Source: Halovenus sp. (lineage in GTDB: Archaea; Halobacteriota; Halobacteria; Halobacteriales; Haloarculaceae). From it: a stretch of DNA of 34,315 nt. Both the position numbers and the translations under genes were made by a program. Below, in pieces: positions 1 to 8,452 of this stretch. Where the stretch lies: NCBI GenBank assembly GCA_003551945.1, contig PUNZ01000200.1, forward strand, positions 1-34,315, written 5' to 3'. The notes below the pieces were generated by a model, which was given only the letters and a program-made list of their open reading frames with translations, did no database searches and was not told the DNA's origin. Within the stretch, counting starts at the first letter, position 1. Each line of letters opens with the position of its first letter.

Positions 1-1677
1 CTCTATCGTGATTTCCTCGATACGGTGATTGCACTGATTGGGATTGCTGTCGTGTTGCTGTGGACAGCGGGTATCGTCGGCTGGAGCGGTATCGAACCCA
101 CCCAGTTGCTGGTTGCTGTCCCGTGGCTTGTCCTCGGGCTTGCCATCGATTATGGGCTCCACGTCGTCATGCGGTATCGGGAAGCTATCGACGCCGGCGA
201 GCGTCCACCCACTCAGGCGATGGCTGTCGGCCTTGCTGGCGTTCTCGTTGCGATTACTATCACCAGCCTCACGACAGCAGCCGGCTTTCTCTCGGGGCTA
301 TTCGGTCCCACAACAATCCGTGAGTTTGGTATCGTCACCGCCGCAGGTATCGGCTCTGCGCTCGTCGTCTTCGGTGTCCTCGTTCCCGCCATCAAACTCG
401 AATTTGCTGGGACAGGCTCAAGCGAACGCAGCAAACCGCCACTTGGAGCAAACCAAGTTGTCAACCGGCTTGTCAGCCTCGGCGTCGTTGGCGCGAAACG
501 AGCACCGGTTGTCGTCCTCATCCTCGCCGTGGTTGTTGCCGGTTTCGGTGCCTACGGCGCAACGCAGGTCGAAACATCGACTGACCGGACAGACTTTTTC
601 CCCGGCGAGCCACCGGCGTGGGCCGAGCAGGTACCGGGAATAACGGTCGATAGCGAGGCCATGACCCTCCAAGAGCAGGGGACGATACTGGACGAGCGAT
701 TCGAACTCATCGACGGGAGCGAGCAAGTCGAGTTTCTGATACGCGGGTCGGTTGCAAACGAAAGCGGTGCAAGTGCCATTCAGCAGATAGAGACAGAAGC
801 AAACGAATCACGGTGGCTCAGAGCGGGCAATCAAACTGTCTTTACGCCGCTCGATGTCGTTGAACGGTTCGCTGCGTTTGATTCCGGTATTGAGACCGCC
901 CTTGATGAGGCCGATACGACTGGAGACGGGATACCGGATGAGAATCTGACTGCCGCCTTCGACAGGACTGCTGAACTTGATACGGATGCGCTACAGGCTG
1001 TCGTGGCACAAACGGATGGTGAGTACGACGCCATGCGGATTGTCGTGCCGATACAGAGCGGAGCAGACTCACAGGAAGTTGCAGCCGAGATGCGTGCGAT
1101 TGCCGAGCAGGTGGACGAACCCGGCATCACCGTTACGGCAACTGGCGGGCCCGTTGTAACGGCAGACCGCGAGCAGGCATTGGTTGCAACGCTCACCCAA
1201 TCGTTCGGTCTCGCGCTGGCGGTGACCGGCATCCTGTTGATTGCCCTGTTCTGGCTGCAGTACCGACGTGTTGGCGTTGGTCTCGTCACACTCGTTCCCG
1301 TCCTCGTTGCCCTTGCCGGGATGCTCGGTACGATGGCGTTGCTCTCGATTCCGTATAACGCCGAGACCGCAATCATCACCGGGATTGCAATCGGGCTTGG
1401 CGTGGATTATGCGATTCACGTGAGCGCCCGGTTCCAGCAGGAACGGCAGAATGCGACGGTCTCGGATGCCATCGAAACCGCCGTCATCCAGACCGGGGGG
1501 ACGCTGTTTGCGAGTGCTGTGACGACGATTGCTGCGCTGGCAGTGTTGGTAGCGACGTTTATTCCATCCCTCCAGCGGTTTGGGATTGTGATGATGTTTG
1601 TCGTCGCCTATGCGTTTCTGACAGCGGTGTTCGTACTTCCGAGCATGTTGATGCTGTACGAGCGGTGGGGAAAATAA
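1..1677 (+). CDS. RND superfamily (MMPL-type) transporter, 5' truncated
   Basis: The reading frame is open from base 1, so the start lies outside the window and the GTG at 25 is internal. What remains is about 558 residues: the end of one membrane bundle, an extracytoplasmic loop domain of roughly 210 residues, and a second complete bundle. Two copies of the TM4-type motif of RND/MMPL proteins are visible, AIDYGLHVVMRYRE and GVDYAIHVSARF, with the conserved Asp expected to carry protons. Such proteins export lipids, hydrophobic compounds or drugs, or act as scaffolds; the substrate cannot be read from sequence. The protein ends in a short cytoplasmic tail (YERWGK). It converges on the next gene with a gap of about 34 bp, so it is probably a separate transcription unit. 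Confidence 0.9.
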   Translation, partial: LYRDFLDTVIALIGIAVVLLWTAGIVGWSGIEPTQLLVAVPWLVLGLAIDYGLHVVMRYREAIDAGERPPTQAMAVGLAGVLVAITITSLTTAAGFLSGLFGPTTIREFGIVTAAGIGSALVVFGVLVPAIKLEFAGTGSSERSKPPLGANQVVNRLVSLGVVGAKRAPVVVLILAVVVAGFGAYGATQVETSTDRTDFFPGEPPAWAEQVPGITVDSEAMTLQEQGTILDERFELIDGSEQVEFLIRGSVANESGASAIQQIETEANESRWLRAGNQTVFTPLDVVERFAAFDSGIETALDEADTTGDGIPDENLTAAFDRTAELDTDALQAVVAQTDGEYDAMRIVVPIQSGADSQEVAAEMRAIAEQVDEPGITVTATGGPVVTADREQALVATLTQSFGLALAVTGILLIALFWLQYRRVGVGLVTLVPVLVALAGMLGTMALLSIPYNAETAIITGIAIGLGVDYAIHVSARFQQERQNATVSDAIETAVIQTGGTLFASAVTTIAALAVLVATFIPSLQRFGIVMMFVVAYAFLTAVFVLPSMLMLYERWGK

Positions 1678-1711
1678 AACGAAGCCAACTGTCCGAACAG
1701 ACCCGTCGCAG

Positions 1712-3637
1712 TTATTTTCGCGGTGCGAACCGTTCTTCGAGGTCAATCATCCGCTGTGCAAAGTCTTCCGGTGCTTCGTCGTGGTGTTCCCAGATGTTGA
1801 TATCCGCGTTTCGGATATCGTCAACACGTGGGTGCTCGCCGCTTGCCAGCCACGTCCAGTCAGTCATCCCGGGATACATACATGGGACGGTGTAGGTCTC
1901 GATATCGCTCCAGTCATCGGGCCGGTCGTCGACCTCTTCGGCGACGAGCCTGCTTGTAACGCCTTCCATATCGAATCCTTCCCAGTCCGCAGGGAACTCC
2001 GCGTCTTCGCCGAGCGCAAGTTTGTACGGATAGCCGACCCAGTGCCAGCGCTGCGCGCCACCGCCGTGAACTGCCGGTGACCAATCATAGACCTCGCCAA
2101 CCTCGAAGTCGGTTTCACCGAGATAGCCTGCCTCAAGCGGACGGAACATCTCGACATCCCACGTCCCATCTTCATAGGTTGCATCGACTTTCCACAGTCC
2201 GCCTGGCCCCTCGACTTCGTCAGGGAAGTTCATCCGCCGGGGAATAGCTGCACCCTCGAATTCGGCAACATCAGGGTCAAATGGTGCAGTCGTATCCTCG
2301 ACATCCGGAGGCCAGGCATCGTCGTCTCTGTTTTCATCGCGGTGGATAAGCGCGTGGACGTCGGTCTGTGCAACGTTTCCGTCGTAGATTTCATCCAGTT
2401 CGAGCGCACCGTTTTCGACGATATCAGGGTCGAACATGTATTCCGGACGTCCATCTTCATCCAGTCCCTGACTGTCACGGATACGAGTCGATGGTTCGTC
2501 CATCGCACCGTGGCGGTGGTCAAGAATGGTGTGAACCGTTGCATACCCACCGGGTGCACCACGGTGAGCGCGCATCATCGGCATATCAAGATACTCACCG
2601 TTTTCAAGCATTTCGTCGAGTTCATCCTGGTCTTTCACGTCATCCCAGGCGTTCTCCCACCAGTCACCGTTGCGTGACTGTGGAATGTATTTCCGAACGT
2701 CGTCGTTTTCGAGAATATCGCCGTGGTGTGGGTGGTTCTCGACTTCCTCGCCTTCGACCGCACCGGGAAGCGTTCGTGTTCCCTCGTGGATTGTCAGCCA
2801 GCCACCGAATTGTTCGAAACCTTCCACGCTTCCGTCGTCAATCATGAAGGCCACTCTGTCTTCGGTAAATCCGCTGAAGTTATCGCCAACACCGTAGCCT
2901 TCCATTGCTGCGCCAGGATTCGGGTCGCCATATCGCACCCACTCGCCATCTTCGTAGACAAAGAGGTCATGGAACCAGCCGTTCGGAACGTCCCAATCCC
3001 ACTGGAAGCGGAAATAGATATTTTCGTCATCGTATGCGACCTGTGTTGCGAGGTCAATGACCAGCTCTGACGGTGCCCAGTGAGGGGCCATGTGGTCAAG
3101 TTCGGTATAATCTGGCGGTCCAATCGCTCGGGAAACGCTGACACCCTCATCCGGCGTTTCGAGTCGGATATCGTAGCTGTCACCGGGTGCGTCTGAGGTC
3201 TGAGAGACGGCTAGTTCCGTACTCTCGCCGCTGCCAAGCATAAACTCCGTCTCTTCGATAATCTCACCGTTGATGCTTAGTGCAACATCACGGAGCCCGG
3301 TCTCATCCCCGGTATTTTCGATGGTGCCAACGATGTCGTAGTCTTCGTTGATGCCGAGTTCTTCGGGCACGTCAAGGGCAACTTCGAAATACGCACCCTC
3401 ACGGTCGATTTCGCCGTCCTCGGCTTCGCCGACAATACGTTCCTCATCGTCCGGTTCTTCGTCATCGTCGAGGCTGAGACAACCTGCGATGGAAAAGACG
3501 CTGGCCCCAGCCATCGCTTGCAGTAACCGACGGCGGTGTGTTCGAGAGGTTCCCGGCGGAAACACCGGCGTCCCCTTCAATTCGTCTTCGCTGATGTCTG
3601 GGTCAGAATCAGACGGGTCTGATTGGTCGTCTGGCAT
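1712..3637 (-). CDS. Tat lipoprotein with CARDB-like and ethylbenzene-dehydrogenase-type heme domain
   Basis: This 641-residue exported protein probably binds heme b. The N-terminus has RRRLLQ at residues 35-40 and a lipobox ending at Cys53 (IAGC), so Tat export and a lipid anchor on the outer membrane face are expected. An acidic linker is followed by a CARDB-like beta domain (about residues 85-170, with GTIENTGDETGLRDV). The rest resembles the EB_dh family, the heme gamma-subunit fold of ethylbenzene and dimethylsulfide dehydrogenases: DENIYFRFQWDWD near residue 210, and His-rich stretches such as RAHRGAPGG and RWHWVGYPYKLAL that could supply axial ligands. In characterised enzymes this subunit shuttles electrons for a molybdoenzyme; none is encoded here. 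It lies downstream of the [2Fe-2S] lipoprotein gene, with its own TATA box at 3690. Family assignment is good; heme binding is inferred. Confidence 0.82.
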   Translation of the reverse strand: MPDDQSDPSDSDPDISEDELKGTPVFPPGTSRTHRRRLLQAMAGASVFSIAGCLSLDDDEEPDDEERIVGEAEDGEIDREGAYFEVALDVPEELGINEDYDIVGTIENTGDETGLRDVALSINGEIIEETEFMLGSGESTELAVSQTSDAPGDSYDIRLETPDEGVSVSRAIGPPDYTELDHMAPHWAPSELVIDLATQVAYDDENIYFRFQWDWDVPNGWFHDLFVYEDGEWVRYGDPNPGAAMEGYGVGDNFSGFTEDRVAFMIDDGSVEGFEQFGGWLTIHEGTRTLPGAVEGEEVENHPHHGDILENDDVRKYIPQSRNGDWWENAWDDVKDQDELDEMLENGEYLDMPMMRAHRGAPGGYATVHTILDHRHGAMDEPSTRIRDSQGLDEDGRPEYMFDPDIVENGALELDEIYDGNVAQTDVHALIHRDENRDDDAWPPDVEDTTAPFDPDVAEFEGAAIPRRMNFPDEVEGPGGLWKVDATYEDGTWDVEMFRPLEAGYLGETDFEVGEVYDWSPAVHGGGAQRWHWVGYPYKLALGEDAEFPADWEGFDMEGVTSRLVAEEVDDRPDDWSDIETYTVPCMYPGMTDWTWLASGEHPRVDDIRNADINIWEHHDEAPEDFAQRMIDLEERFAPRK

Positions 3638-3689
3638 ATCTAGCGGTTCGGTCCACCACCGCTAAGGGATTAGCCTCAACAATCCAGTC

Positions 3690-3709
3690 TTTTATAAGGG
3701 GTGAATTCA
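3690..3709 (-). promoter_or_regulatory. TATA box with adjacent TGAATTCA palindrome upstream of the heme lipoprotein gene
   Basis: On the minus strand CTTATAAAA lies about 53-61 bp upstream of the ATG at 3637, giving a predicted start site near 3665 and a short leader. Directly upstream sits the palindrome TGAATTCA (3702-3709). A related inverted repeat, TGAACATTCA, occupies the same position next to the TATA box of the NarO/DmsR-like gene. Operator function is inferred. Confidence 0.45.
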
Positions 3710-3793
3710 GCTGTGAGGAAGAGAGTGATGGGAACAGAAAAACGAGAGACAAAGCAAGAGCGACAGCGATCGAAATGCCGCATACAAGCGGTA

Positions 3794-4681
3794 TTATTCT
3801 CGGTCTTCGAACTCGTCGTGGACGTTGGTCCGCATGCTGAAGCTGTCGGTTGGAAAGCCCGTACAGGGGAGGACCCAGCCTTCTTCGACGGCTTCCTCAT
3901 CAAGCGGGTCGTAATCGTTCGCGGTCATCTCGACTAACTCGCTCCCGTCTCCGGAGACCTTTGCCATACATTGGCCACAGGAGCCGACGCGACACGCATA
4001 ATCGATATCAAGGTCTTCTTCTTCACCAGCAACGAGCATGTTTCGGTCCTCGTCAATCAGCGCATCAACGCCACCCTCGAACTCAATAACGGTCGGCTCA
4101 TCGTCGTGGATATAGGTGACGAACGATGTTACATCCTCCTCTTCAACGTCTTCCTCTTCTTCGTCAACTTCCTCGTATTCGGCGAGTTCCTCACCCTGGT
4201 CAAGGTTCGACTGGAAGGAAAAGTTCGCCCGGGGCTGGCTGGTACACGGGAGGAAATACCCATCGCTGACTGCTTCATCGGTCAGGTTACCGACATCGTT
4301 GATTGCCATATGAACAGCTTCGCTCGCATCCGAATCGGCTTTGGCCAGACATTGGCCACAGTAGCCTGCCTTACACGCGTAGTTCAGCTCGAACCCTTCT
4401 TCGAGACCCGCTTCCAGGATGGTTTCACTCCCTCGAAGCCGAAGGGTCGTCCCCTCACGGAGATAGTTCACATCGAACTGGGCATCCCGGCCACGAACCT
4501 GGCTCTCTTGTGGTTCGGCAAGAATGGTGGTACAGCCAGCGAGTGACAAGGCACCTCCTGCGGCGACCGCGCCAAGCAGTCGGCGGCGCTTTGTCTCACA
4601 AAGCGTCTGCTCACACGGCGTGTCGTCGTCACAGGAGTAACTCACCTCCGTCTCTTCGTCCCGTTGCTGTGACTCGTTCAT
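3794..4681 (-). CDS. Tat-exported lipoprotein with two tandem plant-type [2Fe-2S] ferredoxin domains
   Basis: The ORF track begins at 4735, but the ATG at 4681 (MNESQQRDEE) fits better and gives 295 residues. A Tat signal (KRRRLLGAV, residues 31-39) ends in a lipobox at Cys50 (LAGC). Two [2Fe-2S] modules follow. The first has CKAGYCGQC (Cys103, 108, 111) and Cys146 in LPCTSQP; the second has CRVGSCGQC (Cys230, 235, 238) and Cys273 in LPCTGFP. Both match the Cx4Cx2C...C signature of plant-type ferredoxins. A very acidic linker (EEVDEEEEDVEEEDV) joins them. The predicted product is a membrane-tethered extracytoplasmic two-cluster electron carrier. Three further cysteines (17, 23, 28) precede the Tat motif and would stay in the cytoplasm or be lost on processing. 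It stands next to the heme lipoprotein and near NrfCD, which suggests electron relay; partners are inferred. Confidence 0.88.
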   Translation of the reverse strand: MNESQQRDEETEVSYSCDDDTPCEQTLCETKRRRLLGAVAAGGALSLAGCTTILAEPQESQVRGRDAQFDVNYLREGTTLRLRGSETILEAGLEEGFELNYACKAGYCGQCLAKADSDASEAVHMAINDVGNLTDEAVSDGYFLPCTSQPRANFSFQSNLDQGEELAEYEEVDEEEEDVEEEDVTSFVTYIHDDEPTVIEFEGGVDALIDEDRNMLVAGEEEDLDIDYACRVGSCGQCMAKVSGDGSELVEMTANDYDPLDEEAVEEGWVLPCTGFPTDSFSMRTNVHDEFEDRE

Positions 4682-4734
4682 GCGAACTAGTCCGTACGGT
4701 GTCTCCCTTAACCCTTTGCCACAGTATGAAGGCA

Positions 4735-4745
4735 TTTATATATAG
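4735..4745 (-). promoter_or_regulatory. TATA-like element upstream of the bis-[2Fe-2S] lipoprotein gene
   Basis: CTATATATAAA on the minus strand is the most AT-rich element upstream of the ATG at 4681. It implies a leader of roughly 25-30 nt. A weaker GGTTAAGG near 4708 would instead give a leaderless transcript, so the true box is uncertain. Confidence 0.4.
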
Positions 4746-4827
4746 CAAAAGAAATTTGGCAAATATCTCACGGTAGAGGGTTTCTATCCCGAGAATCTAC
4801 CACTCGAAAAATGAGAACAACCCCCCT

Positions 4828-4836
4828 CTTTTTAAT
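4828..4836 (+). promoter_or_regulatory. TATA box of the uspA gene
   Basis: CTTTTTAAT lies 24-32 bp before the ATG at 4860, the spacing expected for a leaderless haloarchaeal mRNA. Confidence 0.5.
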
Positions 4837-4859
4837 CCCCGGAGAGAGAACATGCGCGT

Positions 4860-5288
4860 ATGTACCGAGTACTACTGCCGGTCGACGAGAACCCGAAACG
4901 AACGCTCGCACAGGCACAGGCTGTAACGAACTTACCCAACGCCGGCGAGGCAGTGAAAGCGTTCATGCTCTATGTCTTCGTCGACGAGGACAGTCTCGAC
5001 CCGAACGTAGATGAGTCAGTACGCAGCGTCGAGGATATTGAGGCAATCATCCAAGCGAAAAACCATCTCGAAGAACACGGTATCGAGGTCGAACTCTTCG
5101 AAGATAGAAAGGATCCAGTTCAGGCCATCCTCGACCATGAAAGCGCACACGACGCCGACGCCATCGTCATTGGCGGACGAAAGCGCTCACCGGCGGGCAA
5201 AGTACTATTCGGTAGCGTCACCCAGTCGGTGCTGATGAACACTGACACACCAGTCGTCGTGACTGGGGATGCCGGACTCAGCGAGTAG
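4860..5288 (+). CDS. UspA-family universal stress protein
   Basis: The 142-residue length equals a single Usp domain. It opens with the typical beta strand MYRVLLPVDE and ends with GGRKRSPAGKVLFGSVTQS, which matches the G2xG9xG(S/T) nucleotide-binding signature of ATP-binding Usp proteins, followed by the last strand TPVVVTGD. It is expected to be a cytoplasmic dimer that senses or buffers energy or redox stress. Its exact role is unknown. It is transcribed divergently from the bis-[2Fe-2S] lipoprotein gene and lies between two parts of the redox module, so co-regulation is possible. The start follows a TATA box by about 25 bp. Confidence 0.92.
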   Translation: MYRVLLPVDENPKRTLAQAQAVTNLPNAGEAVKAFMLYVFVDEDSLDPNVDESVRSVEDIEAIIQAKNHLEEHGIEVELFEDRKDPVQAILDHESAHDADAIVIGGRKRSPAGKVLFGSVTQSVLMNTDTPVVVTGDAGLSE

Positions 5289-5376
5289 GAACGACACACC
5301 GACAGCCGCAAAAACACCAATATCGGCAGTTTTTCGACGGAAAAAGAAATGACGACAGCGACGCACAGCCGACCAA

Positions 5377-5391
5377 CCCGCTCAAAGCGGG
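5377..5391 (-). terminator. Hairpin at the 3' end of the nrfC-nrfD-small ORF operon
   Basis: CCCGCT-CAA-AGCGGG forms a perfect 6-bp stem overlapping the stop codon of the 70-aa gene. On the minus strand a T-rich stretch (TTTCTTTTTCC) follows about 25 nt later. It could be a transcription end or an mRNA 3' stabiliser. Uridine-rich ends rather than hairpins terminate most archaeal transcripts, so confidence is limited. Confidence 0.35.
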
Positions 5392-5594
5392 AGGTTTGCG
5401 ATGACCCAGAAGGCAACGCCGAGCCCAGCCGTTGCACCGATCATCAGGACGGCAATCACACCCATATAGACGATGCCGATACTTGCTGTTCGGCCATCCC
5501 GTGGCTCAGCAAACAGCCACGAAGCGAGCGTGACATAGACCGGCATCAGCAGGATGAACAGCAAGACGAGCATCCCGATTGGTGGAAGGTTCAT
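5382..5594 (-). CDS. Small two-helix membrane protein, last gene of the nrfCD operon
   Basis: This 70-residue protein has two hydrophobic helices (about residues 5-27 and 40-67) joined by a short polar loop (FAEPRDGRTAS). Its ATG overlaps the stop of nrfD (ATGA), and a clear Shine-Dalgarno sequence, GGAGGTGAG, lies a few bases upstream, so it is a real translationally coupled gene. I do not recognise the family. Small membrane subunits often stabilise larger quinone-reactive membrane proteins, and by position this may be an accessory subunit of the NrfD complex. Confidence 0.75.
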   Translation of the reverse strand: MNLPPIGMLVLLFILLMPVYVTLASWLFAEPRDGRTASIGIVYMGVIAVLMIGATAGLGVAFWVIANLPL

Positions 5595-6874
5595 TCGTTG
5601 CTCACCTCCGTTGTCCGCACCGTGGCAAGTGGGATGAACTTAAGCGCGACCACGAACAGGAACAGTGCAATTGCAATCGCACCGAGCGTGATAACCCACT
5701 CGACGATGGTTGGGGTGTACGTTCCCTGAATACCCGGCAGATTCGGGAACAAAAGCGGCTCCATCACCGTCAGATTCGATTTTATCCAGACGCCAAACAG
5801 GATCGAGAATCCGGCAAGCGTCTGTAACCGAACGCCAAGACGATATTTTGCGGCGGCGAGGAAGAACGTTGGCACAGCAACCAACAGTATCGACGCCCAG
5901 AAAAACGGTGCAAGCGAGCCCGTAATCATGGCGTCACCGATGCGCTGTTCGTAGAACGGCGCCATATCGGTAATGACGGTCGTCACGTCGACGAACATAA
6001 CGATCAACCAGACAAACCCGAAGGCGGCCATCATCTGGCCGAGGCCGCGCATCACTGGGTTCGACAGTTTATCTCGCCAGCTGTAACGCATGCGGAGGAT
6101 ACCAGCGGTCACTGACAGCAACGCGATACCGGTGAGCATCCCACTGACAAGGAAGATGATACCGCTTTCTGCGCCGAAGTATCCCGGCTGTCCGCCGACA
6201 ACGCCAAGCAGCAGTCCCGGAACGAGGCCAGCAGTCAGGGCGAGCACGATGAGTCCAAGCCCAAGCCACTGCCGCATGGATTCGAGTTTCGGAATCTCCT
6301 CTTCGGTTGCCCCAATGCTCACAAGCCGTTTGACGATGCTTGTGTGCAGCGGTAGGTCGTTATCCATCCGCAGGAAATCAAGCCGCAGCGAGAGCACAAG
6401 CATCGTGAGCGTAAACACCATCAGCGTGGTGACAAACGTCACATCCCATGCAAGCGGCGAGTGAAGCACCGTCTCGTGCCAGTTCGTCAGAATGACCAGC
6501 ACACGGTGTGGTGTCCCAAGGTCGATGATAATCAACCAGGCTGCAGAGAGGCCACAGATGAACGCCCAGATGTTGCCGATGCGGGCAATCATGTCGTACT
6601 GGTCAAGCTGGTTAAACCGGATATAGCCGGTAATTGCAAGCGTCCCGACGGCCATTCCGGCAAACCACTCGAATGTTCCAATGTACAGTCCCCAGGTCGC
6701 TCCGCCCTGTGTTCCTTGCTGGGCAAGGTCAGTCATGACGAGGCCACGTTGGACCTGATGGATGATGGCTTCGAGCGTGAAGAGAACTCCCACGAAGAGG
6801 ACACCGATAAGCAGCAGGTATCCTTTCGAGATGCCCCGCAAATGGTCAAGCGAGTAGTCAGTTCTAGCTGTCAT
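5591..6874 (-). CDS. nrfD: NrfD/PsrC-family quinone-reactive membrane subunit
   Basis: The protein is polytopic with about ten hydrophobic helices. NrfD/PsrC proteins exchange electrons between menaquinone and a partner ferredoxin-like subunit on the outer face. Family-like stretches include WGLYIGTFEWFAGMAVG, where PsrC-type proteins interact with quinone, and IIDLGTPHRV. I chose the ATG at 6874 (MTARTDYSLD, 427 aa) over the track start at 6901, which is a TTG. GAGGTGA lies about 5 nt upstream of the 6874 ATG, which also overlaps the upstream nrfC stop by only 11 bp. The gene sits between nrfC and a small membrane ORF, coupled on both sides. It lacks cofactor motifs of its own, as is normal for the family. 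The electron destination is unknown because no catalytic subunit is adjacent. Confidence 0.9.
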   Translation of the reverse strand: MTARTDYSLDHLRGISKGYLLLIGVLFVGVLFTLEAIIHQVQRGLVMTDLAQQGTQGGATWGLYIGTFEWFAGMAVGTLAITGYIRFNQLDQYDMIARIGNIWAFICGLSAAWLIIIDLGTPHRVLVILTNWHETVLHSPLAWDVTFVTTLMVFTLTMLVLSLRLDFLRMDNDLPLHTSIVKRLVSIGATEEEIPKLESMRQWLGLGLIVLALTAGLVPGLLLGVVGGQPGYFGAESGIIFLVSGMLTGIALLSVTAGILRMRYSWRDKLSNPVMRGLGQMMAAFGFVWLIVMFVDVTTVITDMAPFYEQRIGDAMITGSLAPFFWASILLVAVPTFFLAAAKYRLGVRLQTLAGFSILFGVWIKSNLTVMEPLLFPNLPGIQGTYTPTIVEWVITLGAIAIALFLFVVALKFIPLATVRTTEVSNE

Positions 6875-8225
6875 CCTCATCACCTCGTTCTGGGTAGTCA
6901 ACCGGTCCTCGTCCGGTTCGAGACCGCGTCAAGTCGCGGTGCATATCTTCGACCGTCCGTGGCCCCTCGACCGGTGTTGCATCCGGTGACGGCTCACTGC
7001 CAACGTAGATGACGTTCGGTTCCGTGCCGCGGTCTTCGAGCAACCGGTAGGTCGACTCGTCGTCATCAAGGTCAGCAATGTGCTGTCGTGGCGCACTCTC
7101 TTCGTCTTCGAGGTCGCCGAAGTGAATTGCATCGACCGGACAGACCTGTTCACAGGCTGTTGTCCCCTGCAGGGCTTCGCTTTCGGAGTCCTGGCGGTGC
7201 ACACAGAACGTACACTTGCCCATGACTCCTTTCGGTGGGTTACCGCCGCCGTGTGTGCCATCAGCAGTTTGCCGTGGGTCGTCGATGGTCTCCGTGATGC
7301 TTTCGTTCAGGTCACCAGCCGTAATGTTCTCCTCTTCGTCGATGGTGATGTTCTCATCGAGGTCACCGGGTGCGAGTTCAATTGCCCCGTCGGATTCGTG
7401 CATCTCGGTGAACTCCTCGGGGTCGTGGGGCTCGTCCCACTGGAGATAATTAACCCCGTACGGGCAGGCGACCTCACAGTAGCGACAGCCGATACAGGAG
7501 TCATAGTCGGTGAGGACAATCCCATCCTCATCGCGCTGGAACCGTGCCGTCGTCGGACAGGCCGCTTCACACGGCGCGTCCGAACAGTGCTGGCACGGTC
7601 GTGGGAGATACTCTTCGGTATCTCGGTAATCCTCCTGAACGTACCGATGGACGAACATCCAGAGTGCGTCAGGAGTGTTGTTATTCTCAACGTTACAGGC
7701 TTCAACACACTGGAGACAGGCGATACATGAGTTCATGTTTATCGCCATCCCCATCTGGGTGTCAGGCTCGTCACCGCTGCCTGAAACCCCCGTAGTCATG
7801 CCTTCAACGCCGGCGATACCGACGGCCGCAGCACCGAGTACTCCGGCTGTTTTCAACACTGAGCGACGTGATGGGTCCTCACCGGGAACACCAGGAAGGT
7901 TCGATGGGTCTTCGCCGCCGCCCCCTCCGGTGTCACCGTCCCATGGGCCCGTGTCGTCAGCGGATGTGTCAACACCGGGGACAGCTGGGCTCGTGTCCGC
8001 GGTGTACGTCTCGAGACGCTGGTCGACACCAAACTCGTCAAGCACCTGCTCGTGATACCGCTCGTGGAACTCCGCCTCGGATATCTCACCCCGGGCAAGC
8101 CGTTGAGCATCACGACCCAGGTCCTTTCCCAACTGGGTATCGTAATCGACCGCGCCAAGTCGACGTTCAGCGTCCGCTTCCCACGCCTCGTCGAACTCAG
8201 ACGCTGTCGATGGGTCTGATTGCAT
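6864..8225 (-). CDS. nrfC: NrfC/PsrB-like 4x[4Fe-4S] ferredoxin subunit with internal Tat signal
   Basis: This 453-residue protein has four cysteine groups typical of DmsB/NrfC/PsrB subunits: CIACLQCVEAC (residues 167-177), CQHCSDAPCEAAC (211-223), CIGCRYCEVAC (244-254), and a split fourth group, CTFC and CEQVC. They should hold four [4Fe-4S] clusters in a chain. Unusually, the twin-arginine motif SRRSVLKTAG starts at residue 119. It follows a helical acidic domain (residues 1-75) and a Gly/Pro/Asp linker. A hydrophobic stretch (GVLGAAAVGIAGV) comes next. The first domain would remain in the cytoplasm if the signal is uncleaved, or act before export. An insertion of about 60 residues between clusters three and four is acidic and low complexity. 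It is the first gene of the nrfC-nrfD-small ORF operon. Confidence 0.9.
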   Translation of the reverse strand: MQSDPSTASEFDEAWEADAERRLGAVDYDTQLGKDLGRDAQRLARGEISEAEFHERYHEQVLDEFGVDQRLETYTADTSPAVPGVDTSADDTGPWDGDTGGGGGEDPSNLPGVPGEDPSRRSVLKTAGVLGAAAVGIAGVEGMTTGVSGSGDEPDTQMGMAINMNSCIACLQCVEACNVENNNTPDALWMFVHRYVQEDYRDTEEYLPRPCQHCSDAPCEAACPTTARFQRDEDGIVLTDYDSCIGCRYCEVACPYGVNYLQWDEPHDPEEFTEMHESDGAIELAPGDLDENITIDEEENITAGDLNESITETIDDPRQTADGTHGGGNPPKGVMGKCTFCVHRQDSESEALQGTTACEQVCPVDAIHFGDLEDEESAPRQHIADLDDDESTYRLLEDRGTEPNVIYVGSEPSPDATPVEGPRTVEDMHRDLTRSRTGRGPVDYPERGDEDDS

Positions 8226-8287
8226 TACTTCTCACATCGTGTACTACCAACGGTTCGCCCATCGACATTTACATTCATAATACAGGC

Positions 8288-8330
8288 TTTAAAAAGGGGT
8301 AGGAAACACAGAGGAAGAAGGGCGTGAACA
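8288..8330 (-). promoter_or_regulatory. Promoter of the nrfCD operon with upstream AGGGCGTGAA element
   Basis: The minus-strand TATA box CTTTTTAAA (8288-8296) lies about 63 bp before the nrfC ATG. Further upstream, AGGGCGTGAA (8319-8328, plus-strand reading) is identical to a 10-mer next to the TATA box of the NarO/DmsR-like gene at 9569-9578. It is a candidate regulator binding site. Confidence 0.4.
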
Positions 8331-8452
8331 CACCGAAATCAAACAACGGGGAGACCAGAGTACAGCGGCCAAGCGTGTCAATGCAAAATAAGGAGTCTTA
8401 TAAAACGGTTGATTATATAGCTGAGATACTATTGTCGAAGAAAAACATCTAG

